Of a stretch of 64,000 nucleotides of DNA, positions 1-8,461 are shown piece by piece; the stretch's first letter is position 1, and every line of letters starts with the position of its first letter. The translations under genes were made by a program, and so were the position numbers. This DNA is from Aestuariibacter sp. (GTDB taxonomy: Bacteria > Pseudomonadota > Gammaproteobacteria > Enterobacterales > Alteromonadaceae). The notes under the pieces are model-generated. The model saw only the letters and a program-made list of their open reading frames with translations, made no database searches and had not been told where the DNA came from. The DNA is taken from the NCBI GenBank assembly GCA_017794925.1, contig CP051238.1:1411186-1475185 (forward strand). The letters run 5' to 3'.

Positions 1-37
1 CCGCGTGTCCCTGGTTCGATCCCGGGTCGAGGCACCA
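1..37 (+). tRNA. tRNA-Phe, 3' part only (5' part outside window)
   Basis: The first 37 bases read as the end of the anticodon stem, the variable loop (GTGTC), a T arm (CCTGG-TTCGATC-CCGGG), the acceptor strand TCGAGGC, a discriminator A and an encoded CCA. The variable loop, T arm and acceptor strand resemble the 3' half of gammaproteobacterial tRNA-Phe. The anticodon lies upstream of the window, so the amino acid identity is an inference from similarity. A strong terminator follows at 45-74. Confidence 0.8.
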
Positions 38-44
38 TTCTTAG

Positions 45-74
45 AAGCCCCGCATGAAAGTGCGGGGCTTTTTT
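45..74 (+). terminator. Rho-independent terminator after tRNA-Phe
   Basis: A perfect 10-bp stem (45-54 against 61-70) closes a 6-nt loop and runs into six T residues. It lies 8 bases behind the tRNA CCA, so it should end the tRNA transcript. Confidence 0.93.
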
Positions 75-99
75 GATCCTAGCGTCAAAACTTGTGATA

Positions 100-162
100 A
101 CCGGGACACGCTGGCGTGTCACCTGCCGGTAACCGTGAGTTGCGATCCCGGGTCGTGGCACC
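100..162 (+). repeat. Degenerate second copy of the tRNA-Phe 3' end with adjoining hairpin
   Basis: Bases 143-162 repeat bases 17-36 of the tRNA with one mismatch in 20, covering the T-loop half and acceptor strand. Upstream, CGTGTC at 115-120 matches the tRNA variable loop but is separated from the T-arm part by about 20 unrelated bases and pairs with GACACG at 105-110. ACCGG/CCGGT at 100-104 and 126-130 extends the hairpin imperfectly. The segment cannot fold as a tRNA. It may be a tRNA remnant or a scar of site-specific recombination into the tRNA 3' end. No integrase gene is present. Confidence 0.6.
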
Positions 163-202
163 GTTGTGCGTAATAAGTTTCAACGCTAATACTTTAAGGT
201 TC

Positions 203-237
203 AAAAAAATCCCGCCTACATAAATTGTTGGCGGGAT
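203..237 (-). terminator. Rho-independent terminator of the PEP-CTERM gene
   Basis: Read on the minus strand, an 8-bp perfect stem (209-216 with 230-237, 13-nt loop) runs directly into a tract of seven T. It lies about 45 bases behind the stop codon of the PEP-CTERM gene. Confidence 0.85.
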
Positions 238-283
238 CTTATTCTTTAAAGACTATTACAGTAAGCCTGCTCTAGATATTCGA

Positions 284-922
284 CTAAGCCCTGTGCTTTC
301 TGAAAGCTAAACCCGCTATGCCTAATCCTAGAAGTGCAATACTTGCCGGTGCAGGTACGGGAGCATTGCTTCCTGTTTGGATCACCAATTCAGGAATAAC
401 CCAATTTATACTCTGAGTGATTCGTATGGTGTTAAAGGCAATATCGCTTTCAAAATAATCAGTTACCGGTGGAGTCTCTATATCAGGGGTAAGGATTGAG
501 CCTACAACAACAGCACCGTCCAGGAACTCTAGCGTTGATGACGTGCGATCAGCTAATTGAAAACCGAATTGCGTAACATAATGGTCTAGTACAATGGTTA
601 AATCGGTTGAATTCTGGAAACTACTTAATTCCGATACGATTGTTAAACCCGAACCATCGCGAGCCAGGGCATTACCCGAACCAAGGTCTGTGTCATAGGT
701 ACCGGAGCCTGAAGTTGCAGAAAACATCATGGAAAGAATTCCCGCTCCAGGTGCGGCAGCGTTTATCGCTGCAAGGGAGGTTGAACCCGTTGCAAAAGTG
801 CCGAAATCGATCGTTACGCTCGGGTTGCTCATGTTGCTAATTTCAATGATTGTAGCATTAGCAGACAATGATGCTACAGACAGACCTGCTGCAATAATTA
901 GATTTTTGACCGTTTTAAACAT
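284..922 (-). CDS. PEP-CTERM sorting domain protein
   Basis: This 212-residue exported protein has an N-terminal signal peptide (cleavage probably after SANA, near residue 23). Its C-terminus has the tripartite exosortase signal: VPAPAS in place of the usual VPEP-type motif, a hydrophobic helix (IALLGLGIAGLAF) and a basic tail (RKHRA). The region between is rich in Ser, Thr, Gly and Asp and resembles no enzyme I can name. Such proteins are processed by exosortase/EpsH and often relate to exopolysaccharide or biofilm. The ATG at 922 is preceded by AGGAG at 6-base spacing. No exosortase gene is nearby. Terminator at 203-237. Confidence 0.85.
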   Translation of the reverse strand: MFKTVKNLIIAAGLSVASLSANATIIEISNMSNPSVTIDFGTFATGSTSLAAINAAAPGAGILSMMFSATSGSGTYDTDLGSGNALARDGSGLTIVSELSSFQNSTDLTIVLDHYVTQFGFQLADRTSSTLEFLDGAVVVGSILTPDIETPPVTDYFESDIAFNTIRITQSINWVIPELVIQTGSNAPVPAPASIALLGLGIAGLAFRKHRA

Positions 923-1802
923 GACTACTCCTAGACTTCACAAAGTTTAAACGAAAGGACATTTGCTATTTATATCAATCTACAGATACAAAGAGGCAGT
1001 AAGAGCCCCGGACATCGATTGAGTTAACAAATTTAGCAAGTACCGAAGGCCTGACTCAGTTTTGAAGTAAGCAAATATGATGCCTTTGACGTAATTGTTT
1101 GAAGCATAAGACATATATATTATTTTCTAATCCGTGTTTAGATTTTTGTAAATAAAACTTAACAATGAATAAATGCGATTTGAAGTGAATACGGTTGATT
1201 CGCAAAGATTGATAACAAAGCCATTTTAAATAATCCGCATAAAAACAATGGTTTATAGGAATGAGCTTAAGTTGGGTTGAGTGTAAAAATAGCTGACGGT
1301 AAGTTTGTAGAGCACAAATGACAGGCAAACTTATACCAATCAGTATTTTGTATTGGGTTAAATTGCGATTTAACCTTAAAAGAGTTTTGTGTTCATGAAC
1401 CCCATTTTCTTAAAATAAAAATCTGCTATTTCTAATTTGCAAACGGAATTAACCACAGATTAAAAAATTAAGGGTAAATGTACGCAGGAAATAGTTTTGT
1501 TGAGAAGGCGTATTGCTTAATATTCACGAGGTGAAGTTGGATTTTCGGGACAGTGTCTCATTTGGTAATCTTTCCTCCAGAAACCTCTGCCCGTGTATTC
1601 AGCGACGAATTAAGTTGTTGTGAACATGCTTTTGCGCTCGAACTCAGTACTAACTTAAAGATTGCACACTTATTGATGCAAAAATGCAGAGAAATGGTTT
1701 GCACTTTATTATCAGTCCGTCATGATCCCCGACAACAATGAGCATGTACAAGCTCGCATTCCCGATATAGCAACACGTTAATTTTAGTAATATAGGCAAA
1801 GC
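923..1802. other. 880-bp region without a credible gene
   Basis: This AT-rich stretch separates the divergent PEP-CTERM and Hsp70-like genes. Two short open frames exist (1056-1328 minus and 1553-1741 plus). The first is Cys/Leu/His-rich without a ribosome site and looks like chance. The second starts at GTG with only a weak upstream GGGA and could be a gene remnant. I see no clear repeat or RNA; promoters for both flanking genes presumably lie here. Confidence 0.5.
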
Positions 1803-3323
1803 ATGGCGGCAATAGGTATTGATTACGGTACGTCTAATTCAGAAGTAGTCTTTTTTGACGGTAATCATCATTCCCACGTAAAACTCGATCCTCAGGTAAA
1901 AGACGGTAATAAAATTCGCTCGTCTATTTTTATTTATTACCCGGACGAATTACCTACGCCGCCAAACGAGGTTGTTGAAGCCAAAGTAGCTCAGCTACAG
2001 CGCGTTATCGGTGAGCAAATCGAAAAGGAAAAACAGCGCTTTTATGAAGCTCAGGATCCTAATGAGCAACAGGTTTACAGCGACAGAATAGAGAGCCTTC
2101 GGGGTCAGTTTCACGACCGTCCGGGGCTGCAAAAGCGCGCCATTCAATTACTGCTGAAAGATCTGACGGTTCAGGATTTGTCGCTGAAGCAGTTAGTGGA
2201 AACCGGTACCTTTGCCTTTGGTGAAGAAGGCTTCAGACGCTTTTTGGCCATGCCAGAAAAGGGGCGATTAATCTATTCACCAAAAAACTTCCTGGGCGCG
2301 AGCTTAGACAGCCAGCAGCAGGAAGCGTTTGTTGGAATGATTGCCGAACAACTTGGTTATTTTCGTCAGTGTGCAGAAGCACAGCTGCAGCAAGCAGTCG
2401 ATACGGCGGTCATTGGCAGGCCGGTAAAATTCCACGGAACTCGCGGCGCAACCGGCAATGTACAAGCGATAAATATCATGCAACAAGCTGCAGCTTTGGC
2501 CGGGTTTAAACACGTTAGCTTTCTTGAAGAACCCATCGCCGCTGCCTACAGAATTGAACGCACGTTAGCGAGAGAAACCACCACGCTGGTGGTGGATGTA
2601 GGCGGCGGTACAACCGATATTTGCTGTATCCGATTAGGCCCTGAGTCTGCGCAGCCAGAACAGCACAACAATCCGGTCTTGGGTGTAACGGGCAAGCGTC
2701 TGGGCGGCATGGAATGCGATAAAAACCTGGTTCTAAAAGCCATTGCGCCGCATTTGGGGCAAGGGCTGTCGATGCAAAACGGATTGCCTGTGCCGCCCAC
2801 CTATTTTTCTGATATGTGCGCTGTTGATGATATTCCTAAGCTTACTCGTTTCTTTTCAGACGAATACGGGCTGGAAATCATGCAAACCATGTCGATTGTT
2901 AAAGAGCCTAAACTGCTTGAGCGACTGCTGATCGTTCAGGAAGAAAAGCTCTCGGCCAGAGTCGTGAACTCGGCGCGGATGGCTAAGGAGTTGTTGTCGT
3001 CGAAAGCGCAAATTACTTTGCCTTTGCCCTACATAGAACCAGACTTCAGCATTAGTATCGACAATCAACTGTTAGCTCAGTCAATGAAATCCTGGCTGAG
3101 TAAGGTGATTCGTTTAGTAGAAGAGTGTCTGGCTCAAACCGATATAAAGCCAGAGGTGGTTATGATCACCGGCGGCATGAGTTTGTCTCCTGTACTGCGT
3201 GACACACTGTCCAACGGGCTACTGGCAGGATTACCGCTTCTCGAAAATGACGCGTTTAACTCAGTGTGTGAAGGTTTGGCCATTCAGGCATTCAGAGTAA
3301 GTGGGGCTGAAACACCACTCTGA
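1803..3323 (+). CDS. yegD: Hsp70-family chaperone-like protein (YegD type)
   Basis: The 506-residue product has the actin/Hsp70 ATPase fold. Phosphate-1 motif GIDYGTSNSE lies at residues 5-14, phosphate-2 motif VVDVGGGTTD near residue 263, and an adenosine-binding GGMSLSP motif near residue 454. It lacks the canonical DnaK substrate-binding and lid domains, as does E. coli YegD (about 450 residues), whose role is unknown. The charged segment around residues 55-105 is probably a helical insertion within the ATPase. It stands alone, convergent with the GGDEF/EAL gene (17 bp between stops), with no DnaJ or GrpE partner. ATPase family is confident; client and function are unknown. Confidence 0.88.
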   Translation: MAAIGIDYGTSNSEVVFFDGNHHSHVKLDPQVKDGNKIRSSIFIYYPDELPTPPNEVVEAKVAQLQRVIGEQIEKEKQRFYEAQDPNEQQVYSDRIESLRGQFHDRPGLQKRAIQLLLKDLTVQDLSLKQLVETGTFAFGEEGFRRFLAMPEKGRLIYSPKNFLGASLDSQQQEAFVGMIAEQLGYFRQCAEAQLQQAVDTAVIGRPVKFHGTRGATGNVQAINIMQQAAALAGFKHVSFLEEPIAAAYRIERTLARETTTLVVDVGGGTTDICCIRLGPESAQPEQHNNPVLGVTGKRLGGMECDKNLVLKAIAPHLGQGLSMQNGLPVPPTYFSDMCAVDDIPKLTRFFSDEYGLEIMQTMSIVKEPKLLERLLIVQEEKLSARVVNSARMAKELLSSKAQITLPLPYIEPDFSISIDNQLLAQSMKSWLSKVIRLVEECLAQTDIKPEVVMITGGMSLSPVLRDTLSNGLLAGLPLLENDAFNSVCEGLAIQAFRVSGAETPL

Positions 3324-3340
3324 GAGCCTGTGGCTACGTT

Positions 3341-5239
3341 CTAGTGGGTTATAGATCGTATATGGCTAATGATTTCCTGTTCACTTAGCGGCTTGGACCA
3401 ATGATATCCCTGGCCTAACTGACAGCCCATTTCAATCAGCATCAGCCTGGTTGCTTCGTCTTCGATGCCTTCGGCAATGGTGTGCATGCCCAGGCTGGTG
3501 GCCATGGTGATCATGGCCTGAACCAATGGCACATCATTGTCGTCACTGGTGAGTGGATGGATGAATGAGCGGTCAATTTTTAACGTAGAGGCATTGAATT
3601 TACGCAAATAGGCCAGGTTTGAATACCCGGTGCCAAAGTCATCAATGGAAATCGTTATGCCCATATCGGTTAACGCTGATAGTTGTTGCAGAATTCCTGA
3701 AGACTCATTTAAAAACAAGGATTCTGTTAGTTCTAATTCTAATGCGTCGGGGGGCAGTATGGCGTGATTTAGTGCTTGTTCTACATGGCTTTTCAGCATG
3801 CCATCGTTAAACTGCAACGCCGATATATTCACTGCGATGCGCATTTGTGGGAACCCGCTTTCTCGCTGTTTAGCGCAGAATAAACACGCTTCTTTAATTA
3901 CCCAGTTTCCGAGCTCGTTTATCACCCCCGCGCTTTCAGCCAAGGGGATAAAGATGTCAGGGCCGACAAAACTTCCATCAGTCTGAGGCCATCGAAGTAA
4001 TGCTTCAAGTGATGTGCACTTGCCAGAACTAAGGTCGATAATGGGTTGGTAATACAGCTCGAAAGCATTGGCATCAACGGCGTTACGCAATTTCTGTAGT
4101 AACGTAAAGCGCTCCTCACTCAATGCATCCTGTTCAGGAGAGTAATAGCTGTATGTATTGCGTCCATCACTTTTTGCTTTGTACATGGCGATGTCTGCCT
4201 TGCGGCAAAGCTCTTTAAAATGTTCACCGTCTTTAGGCGCTATGGCAATGCCTATTGACGAAGACACCACAACACGATTTTGCAGCACTTCAAACTCGGT
4301 TGCGCATGCCGCCAGTAATGCATTCACAAACTGGTTTAATTCGATGTTGTTTTCACCATTGCGTGCACAAGGTGTAAGTACCAGGAACTCATCACCACCA
4401 AAACGTATCAGATGCTGACCATCGCTTAGCAAGGCACTCAGGCGCTCAGCCAGTTCTTCCAGCAATATGTCTCCGGCAACGTGTCCAAGCGCATCATTGA
4501 CCGGCTTAAAGTTGTCCAGATCCAAAAACAACATGGCCAATTGAGTGTGGTTTATTCGGCTTTCTTCAAGTTGGCGCTGGAATAAGAGCTCCCCGTGCAG
4601 CCTGTTCGGCAAATGGGTTAGCGGGTCGTGATGGGCAAGATGTTGAATTTGCTCCCTGCTCAGCTGAACTTTTTCGTTTTCTTCCTGCAAAGACGCCATC
4701 AACCGTTTGATGTCACGCACCAGCACATACACACTAAAGCCGGTAATGACGAATATGACCTGCACAAAAATCAGGTGCTCCCAACTCAACCGGGGAGTGC
4801 TGGGAACAACATGCCCACCTAAATTAAGCCAAACTAGTACCGAGCATTGAATAATGGTGAGTGTCAGCAGTGTTCCAAACAAACCGACGCCGCCCAGAAT
4901 AGCGGCGAATATCAATAAGCAAGGGTAGCCTATGATGGCGATATCAAATAATCCTGCGCCGACTAATGCCAAAGCAAATAGCATCGCTGACATTGAGCTT
5001 AACAACACAAATGAAGAAGCCTGGACCTTATGTTTGTAAGCCAGCAAAAACGCAAACACTAACGACAGTAAGCCGGCAGAAAAGATATTGAAGGCGATGC
5101 CCCGGGATATAAGTACGGAGGCTAACAACCCCAGCGCGCTGACACCGCATATTTGTAATAAGCGATAGCGGCGAACCTGTGACAAAGAACCCACAGAGTT
5201 TAGCTCAACAGCAGTGTCTGGCGTGTTGGATTTATCCAT
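3341..5239 (-). CDS. Membrane-bound GGDEF-EAL cyclic-di-GMP protein
   Basis: About six N-terminal membrane helices (residues 25-180) lead through a short coiled coil to a GGDEF domain with intact GGDEF (near residues 281-285), then an EAL domain with intact EALLRW (near 412-417) and downstream DDFGTGYS. Both active sites look complete, so diguanylate cyclase, phosphodiesterase or both are possible; no RxxD inhibitory site is seen next to GGDEF. No ligand-binding domain is visible outside the membrane. An ATG start at 5239 was chosen; an in-frame GTG at 5269 would add 10 residues but has no ribosome site. It probably links a membrane signal to motility or biofilm behaviour. Confidence 0.9.
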   Translation of the reverse strand: MDKSNTPDTAVELNSVGSLSQVRRYRLLQICGVSALGLLASVLISRGIAFNIFSAGLLSLVFAFLLAYKHKVQASSFVLLSSMSAMLFALALVGAGLFDIAIIGYPCLLIFAAILGGVGLFGTLLTLTIIQCSVLVWLNLGGHVVPSTPRLSWEHLIFVQVIFVITGFSVYVLVRDIKRLMASLQEENEKVQLSREQIQHLAHHDPLTHLPNRLHGELLFQRQLEESRINHTQLAMLFLDLDNFKPVNDALGHVAGDILLEELAERLSALLSDGQHLIRFGGDEFLVLTPCARNGENNIELNQFVNALLAACATEFEVLQNRVVVSSSIGIAIAPKDGEHFKELCRKADIAMYKAKSDGRNTYSYYSPEQDALSEERFTLLQKLRNAVDANAFELYYQPIIDLSSGKCTSLEALLRWPQTDGSFVGPDIFIPLAESAGVINELGNWVIKEACLFCAKQRESGFPQMRIAVNISALQFNDGMLKSHVEQALNHAILPPDALELELTESLFLNESSGILQQLSALTDMGITISIDDFGTGYSNLAYLRKFNASTLKIDRSFIHPLTSDDNDVPLVQAMITMATSLGMHTIAEGIEDEATRLMLIEMGCQLGQGYHWSKPLSEQEIISHIRSITH

Positions 5240-5421
5240 GTATGGGGCCCGTATATGCAGAAACTTCACTATATCATCATGTGTTATACGCCTCTACATT
5301 TGGGCAGGATAATAAAGTCAGAAACTCTCTCCTGGCATAAAAAACATATCATCAAATACTCACACGTATAACAGGTGGAATTTGTTTTTGTTATAGTTGA
5401 GAGCGAAGTTCCGAGGTGATC

Positions 5422-6831
5422 ATGGCGAAATACGAACAACTGGCTGACAGACTGGCTATCCAAATTAAACAAGGCATATGGCAACCTGGTGAAAAGCTTC
5501 CGTCGTTGCGCAAGCAGTCTTCGCTCACCGGGTATAGTCTTATGACGGTGTTACATGCCTATCAGCTGTTAGAGAGCAAAGGGGTACTTAGTGCTCGTGA
5601 GCGCTCCGGATATCGTGTTGCAGAGTCGGTAGAGGTGAGTTCTACGGCAAATGCAGTACAGTCAGCAGAGTCTGTCAGCGTAAACGACTTTGTCTTTGAT
5701 GTGCTTCAGGCTTCCCGGGATCCGCATATGTTCAGTCTGGGATTCGCTTACCCGGATCCTTCCCTGTATCCCCGCCAGCATTTAAATAAGTCGCTGGCTG
5801 CGGCGGCAAAGCAAACCACGGTGACCAGCGCATTAGACAACCTCCCACCAGGAAATCAGGCGCTGCGTAAGTTAATTGCCCAACGATATGCTGCAAGAGG
5901 TATGCATATCTCTCCTGATGAAATCGTTATTACGGCTGGCGCGTTAGAAGCGTTAAGTTTAAGTCTGCAGGTCGTTACCCGCCCCGGAGACTGGGTGCTT
6001 ATAGAGTCCCCCACGTTTTACGGCGCAATGCAGGCTCTCGAGCGGCTGGGTTTACGCGCAGTGACGGTTGATGTGACACCAGAAAACGAAATCAATTTAG
6101 CGGCGGTTGAGCGTGCTTTGCAAAGTAAGCCGGTAAAGGCGTGTTGGCTTATGTCTAATTTTCAGAATCCGGTAGGTTACAGTTTACCCGATGAAAAAAA
6201 GCAAGCACTGGCCGGGCTTTTGAAGAAATACGATGTCGCGCTTGTTGAAGATGATGTTTACGCAGAGCTATACAGTGGCGAGGAACTCCCTTGGCCGGTT
6301 AAACATTTTTGTGACGATGGTAACAGTTTGCTTTGTTCATCATTTTCCAAGTCGCTGGTGGCCGGATTTCGCATAGGTTGGGTGGCGGCAGGTAAGCATG
6401 CTAACGCTATCCAAAAGCAGCAATTAATGAGCACGATTTCAACCAGTGTGCCTGTTCAACTTGCGTTGGTGGACTACCTGGAAACCAAGAATTATGAAAA
6501 GCACCTTCACCAATTAAGGCGAGCGTTACATCAGCGAAAGCTAGCCATGTATCATTTTTTACACGAACATTGGGGGCGTTTCGCAAAAGTGCATTATTTA
6601 CAGGGAGGTTATTTTCTGTGGATAGAATTCTGCCCTAATACAGATGCTATGGTGATTTATAAAATTGCCCAGTCACTAAAAATTAGCCTCGCCCCAGGCA
6701 AGTTATTTTCGCTAAGCGGGGAGTATAATCATTGTTTGCGCATTAATGCGTCTTTCGAGCTTACGCCGTCCCGGCGACAGCTTATGAATAAACTCACCAA
6801 TAAAATCAAACAGTACTTAGAACAGTTTTAA
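5422..6831 (+). CDS. MocR-type (GntR-HTH plus aminotransferase) transcriptional regulator
   Basis: Residues 1-68 are a GntR-type winged helix (motif PGEKLPSLR), followed by a linker and a fold-type I aminotransferase domain. The aminotransferase has the SNFQNPVGY segment, an EDDVY motif and the PLP lysine in SSFSKSL (about K310). MocR regulators use PLP as an effector-binding cofactor and usually control a neighbouring gene. The start is taken as ATG at 5422, with GAGG at 5413-5416 as ribosome site; the GTG at 5416 overlaps that site. The next gene downstream is ccoG (101 bp gap to its ATG), a candidate target. Effector unknown. Confidence 0.9.
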   Translation: MAKYEQLADRLAIQIKQGIWQPGEKLPSLRKQSSLTGYSLMTVLHAYQLLESKGVLSARERSGYRVAESVEVSSTANAVQSAESVSVNDFVFDVLQASRDPHMFSLGFAYPDPSLYPRQHLNKSLAAAAKQTTVTSALDNLPPGNQALRKLIAQRYAARGMHISPDEIVITAGALEALSLSLQVVTRPGDWVLIESPTFYGAMQALERLGLRAVTVDVTPENEINLAAVERALQSKPVKACWLMSNFQNPVGYSLPDEKKQALAGLLKKYDVALVEDDVYAELYSGEELPWPVKHFCDDGNSLLCSSFSKSLVAGFRIGWVAAGKHANAIQKQQLMSTISTSVPVQLALVDYLETKNYEKHLHQLRRALHQRKLAMYHFLHEHWGRFAKVHYLQGGYFLWIEFCPNTDAMVIYKIAQSLKISLAPGKLFSLSGEYNHCLRINASFELTPSRRQLMNKLTNKIKQYLEQF

Positions 6832-6932
6832 CTAAATTCTGTTCTAATTTTTGCTGGCATGTCTGTATCTTTTTAAGTCCGTAAGACGCTCTACAATCCG
6901 CCTGGTTAAACAGTACAAGGGTGGGAATATCA

Positions 6933-8294
6933 ATGGGCGCAAATCTTCCGGATAGTAGTGCAATTATCTTTAAGGTCCCTGTTGCTGAGAAGAAAATTTA
7001 TATTCGAGAGCAACAGGGATACTTTCAGCGATTGCGACGGGGCCTGAATATTATTCTGGTGGCTTTGTTTGCTGGTTTGCCCTGGATTTCCTGGCAGGGA
7101 GAGCAAGCCATTTTGTTTGATGTCGGCGCACAAACACTGCGGTTTTTTTCCTGGGTGCTATATCCACAGGATTTAATGATCTTTGTATTGTTGTTTTCAC
7201 TGGCCGCGTTTGCTCTGTTTTATATAACAAAGAAATACGGGCGGGTTTGGTGCGGATTTACCTGCCCTCAAACGGTCTGGACTCTGATGTTCAATTGGAT
7301 AGAGCGCAGAGTGGAGGGGACGAATCACCAAAGCCGGGCGTTGGATAATCAACCCTGGTTCATCAAAAAATCGGCGATTAAAGGCCTTAAGCACCTTGTC
7401 TGGATAGTAACGGCCAGTCTGACCGCCATGGTCTTTATGTCTTATTTTTATCCCGCTTATCAACTCTACACTGAAGTCATGACATTATCTGCGCCAGCGT
7501 TAATTAGCGGGTGGGTGTTGTTTTTTGCTGTTTGTACCTACGTGAATGCAGGGTGGATCAGAGAAAAGATGTGCCAGCATATGTGCCCGTATGCACGCTT
7601 TCAGTCTGTGATGTTTGATGCCGGTACAAAGCTGGTTACTTACGATAAACACCGTGGCGAAAGCAGAGGGCCCAGAAAGCGGGGCTCGAACAAAAATGAG
7701 CTGGGTGACTGTGTGGATTGTAAGCTGTGTGTGCAGGTATGTCCGGTGGGTATCGATATTCGCGACGGCTTGCAGTATGAGTGCATTAATTGCGGGTTGT
7801 GTGTGGATGCCTGTAATCAGGTCATGGACACATTTCAGTATGCAAGGAACCTTATTCATTTTAAGGCTATGAAACCGCAAAAAGTATGGAACGGGGCGCT
7901 TGTGTTGTATGGTCTCGCTATCCTGGGAATGCTGATTGGAATATGGGTATGGGCAGTAACCAGAGTAGACTTTGAAGTAAACGTAGCGCGTGACCGTCAG
8001 CAACTGTACCGGGAACATTATTCCGGACTAGTTGAAAATACATTCCGTATAAATGTGTTAAATAAATCAAATCACACAGCGACTTACTACTTATCGATTT
8101 CAGGATTACCTGTGGCAACCGTAACTGATTTAACAATTAAGCATGTAAAACCAGGTGAAAAAAGGGAAGCAGTGGTGACGGTTGGTAGTACACCCCAACT
8201 TGACGAAGCCCGTCAGCACTTTTTCTTTGATATAAAAAGCGGAGAAAGTGAGCAGGTTTTGAAACGTGAAGTCATTTTTATTTATCCAGAGTAA
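6933..8294 (+). CDS. ccoG: Cytochrome c oxidase accessory protein CcoG (FixG/RdxA family)
   Basis: This membrane iron-sulfur protein is involved in copper handling for cbb3-type oxidase assembly. Several membrane helices carry Cys motifs WCGFTCPQTVW and CQHMCPYARF. A bacterial ferredoxin-type domain follows with CVDCKLCVQVCP and CINCGLCVDACN, enough for two [4Fe-4S] clusters. The C-terminal about 120 residues form the Ig-like periplasmic domain typical of the family. ATG at 6933 has GTGGGA 6 bases upstream; the GTG at 6921 directly abuts AAGG and is less likely. No ccoNOPQ or ccoHIS genes are nearby, so it is an orphan here, preceded by a MocR regulator. Confidence 0.93.
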   Translation: MGANLPDSSAIIFKVPVAEKKIYIREQQGYFQRLRRGLNIILVALFAGLPWISWQGEQAILFDVGAQTLRFFSWVLYPQDLMIFVLLFSLAAFALFYITKKYGRVWCGFTCPQTVWTLMFNWIERRVEGTNHQSRALDNQPWFIKKSAIKGLKHLVWIVTASLTAMVFMSYFYPAYQLYTEVMTLSAPALISGWVLFFAVCTYVNAGWIREKMCQHMCPYARFQSVMFDAGTKLVTYDKHRGESRGPRKRGSNKNELGDCVDCKLCVQVCPVGIDIRDGLQYECINCGLCVDACNQVMDTFQYARNLIHFKAMKPQKVWNGALVLYGLAILGMLIGIWVWAVTRVDFEVNVARDRQQLYREHYSGLVENTFRINVLNKSNHTATYYLSISGLPVATVTDLTIKHVKPGEKREAVVTVGSTPQLDEARQHFFFDIKSGESEQVLKREVIFIYPE

Positions 8295-8461
8295 CAATAA
8301 AAATATATTTTAATCAGTGGCTTATGTTATTTGTTTAGTTTGGATTGGTCTTTCTGCAAATGTGTGTTTTTAGTAAAATAAATGTTCATAAAATTGCAAA
8401 ACTAAAATTCTGTGCAAGACTTTGATTATTCTAATCGTGCCTGCAGCTAAGGGGCGACACT

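Noticed and set aside
1056..1328. 90-residue minus-strand open frame
   Set aside because: AT-rich, Cys/His/Leu-heavy translation without ribosome site or recognisable family; it looks like chance in a non-coding stretch.
1553..1741. 62-residue plus-strand open frame upstream of the Hsp70-like gene
   Set aside because: It starts at GTG with a poor ribosome site and has no recognisable sequence; kept only as a possible remnant.
7500..8018. 172-residue minus-strand open frame
   Set aside because: It is antisense to ccoG, whose ferredoxin motifs prove the plus strand is coding.
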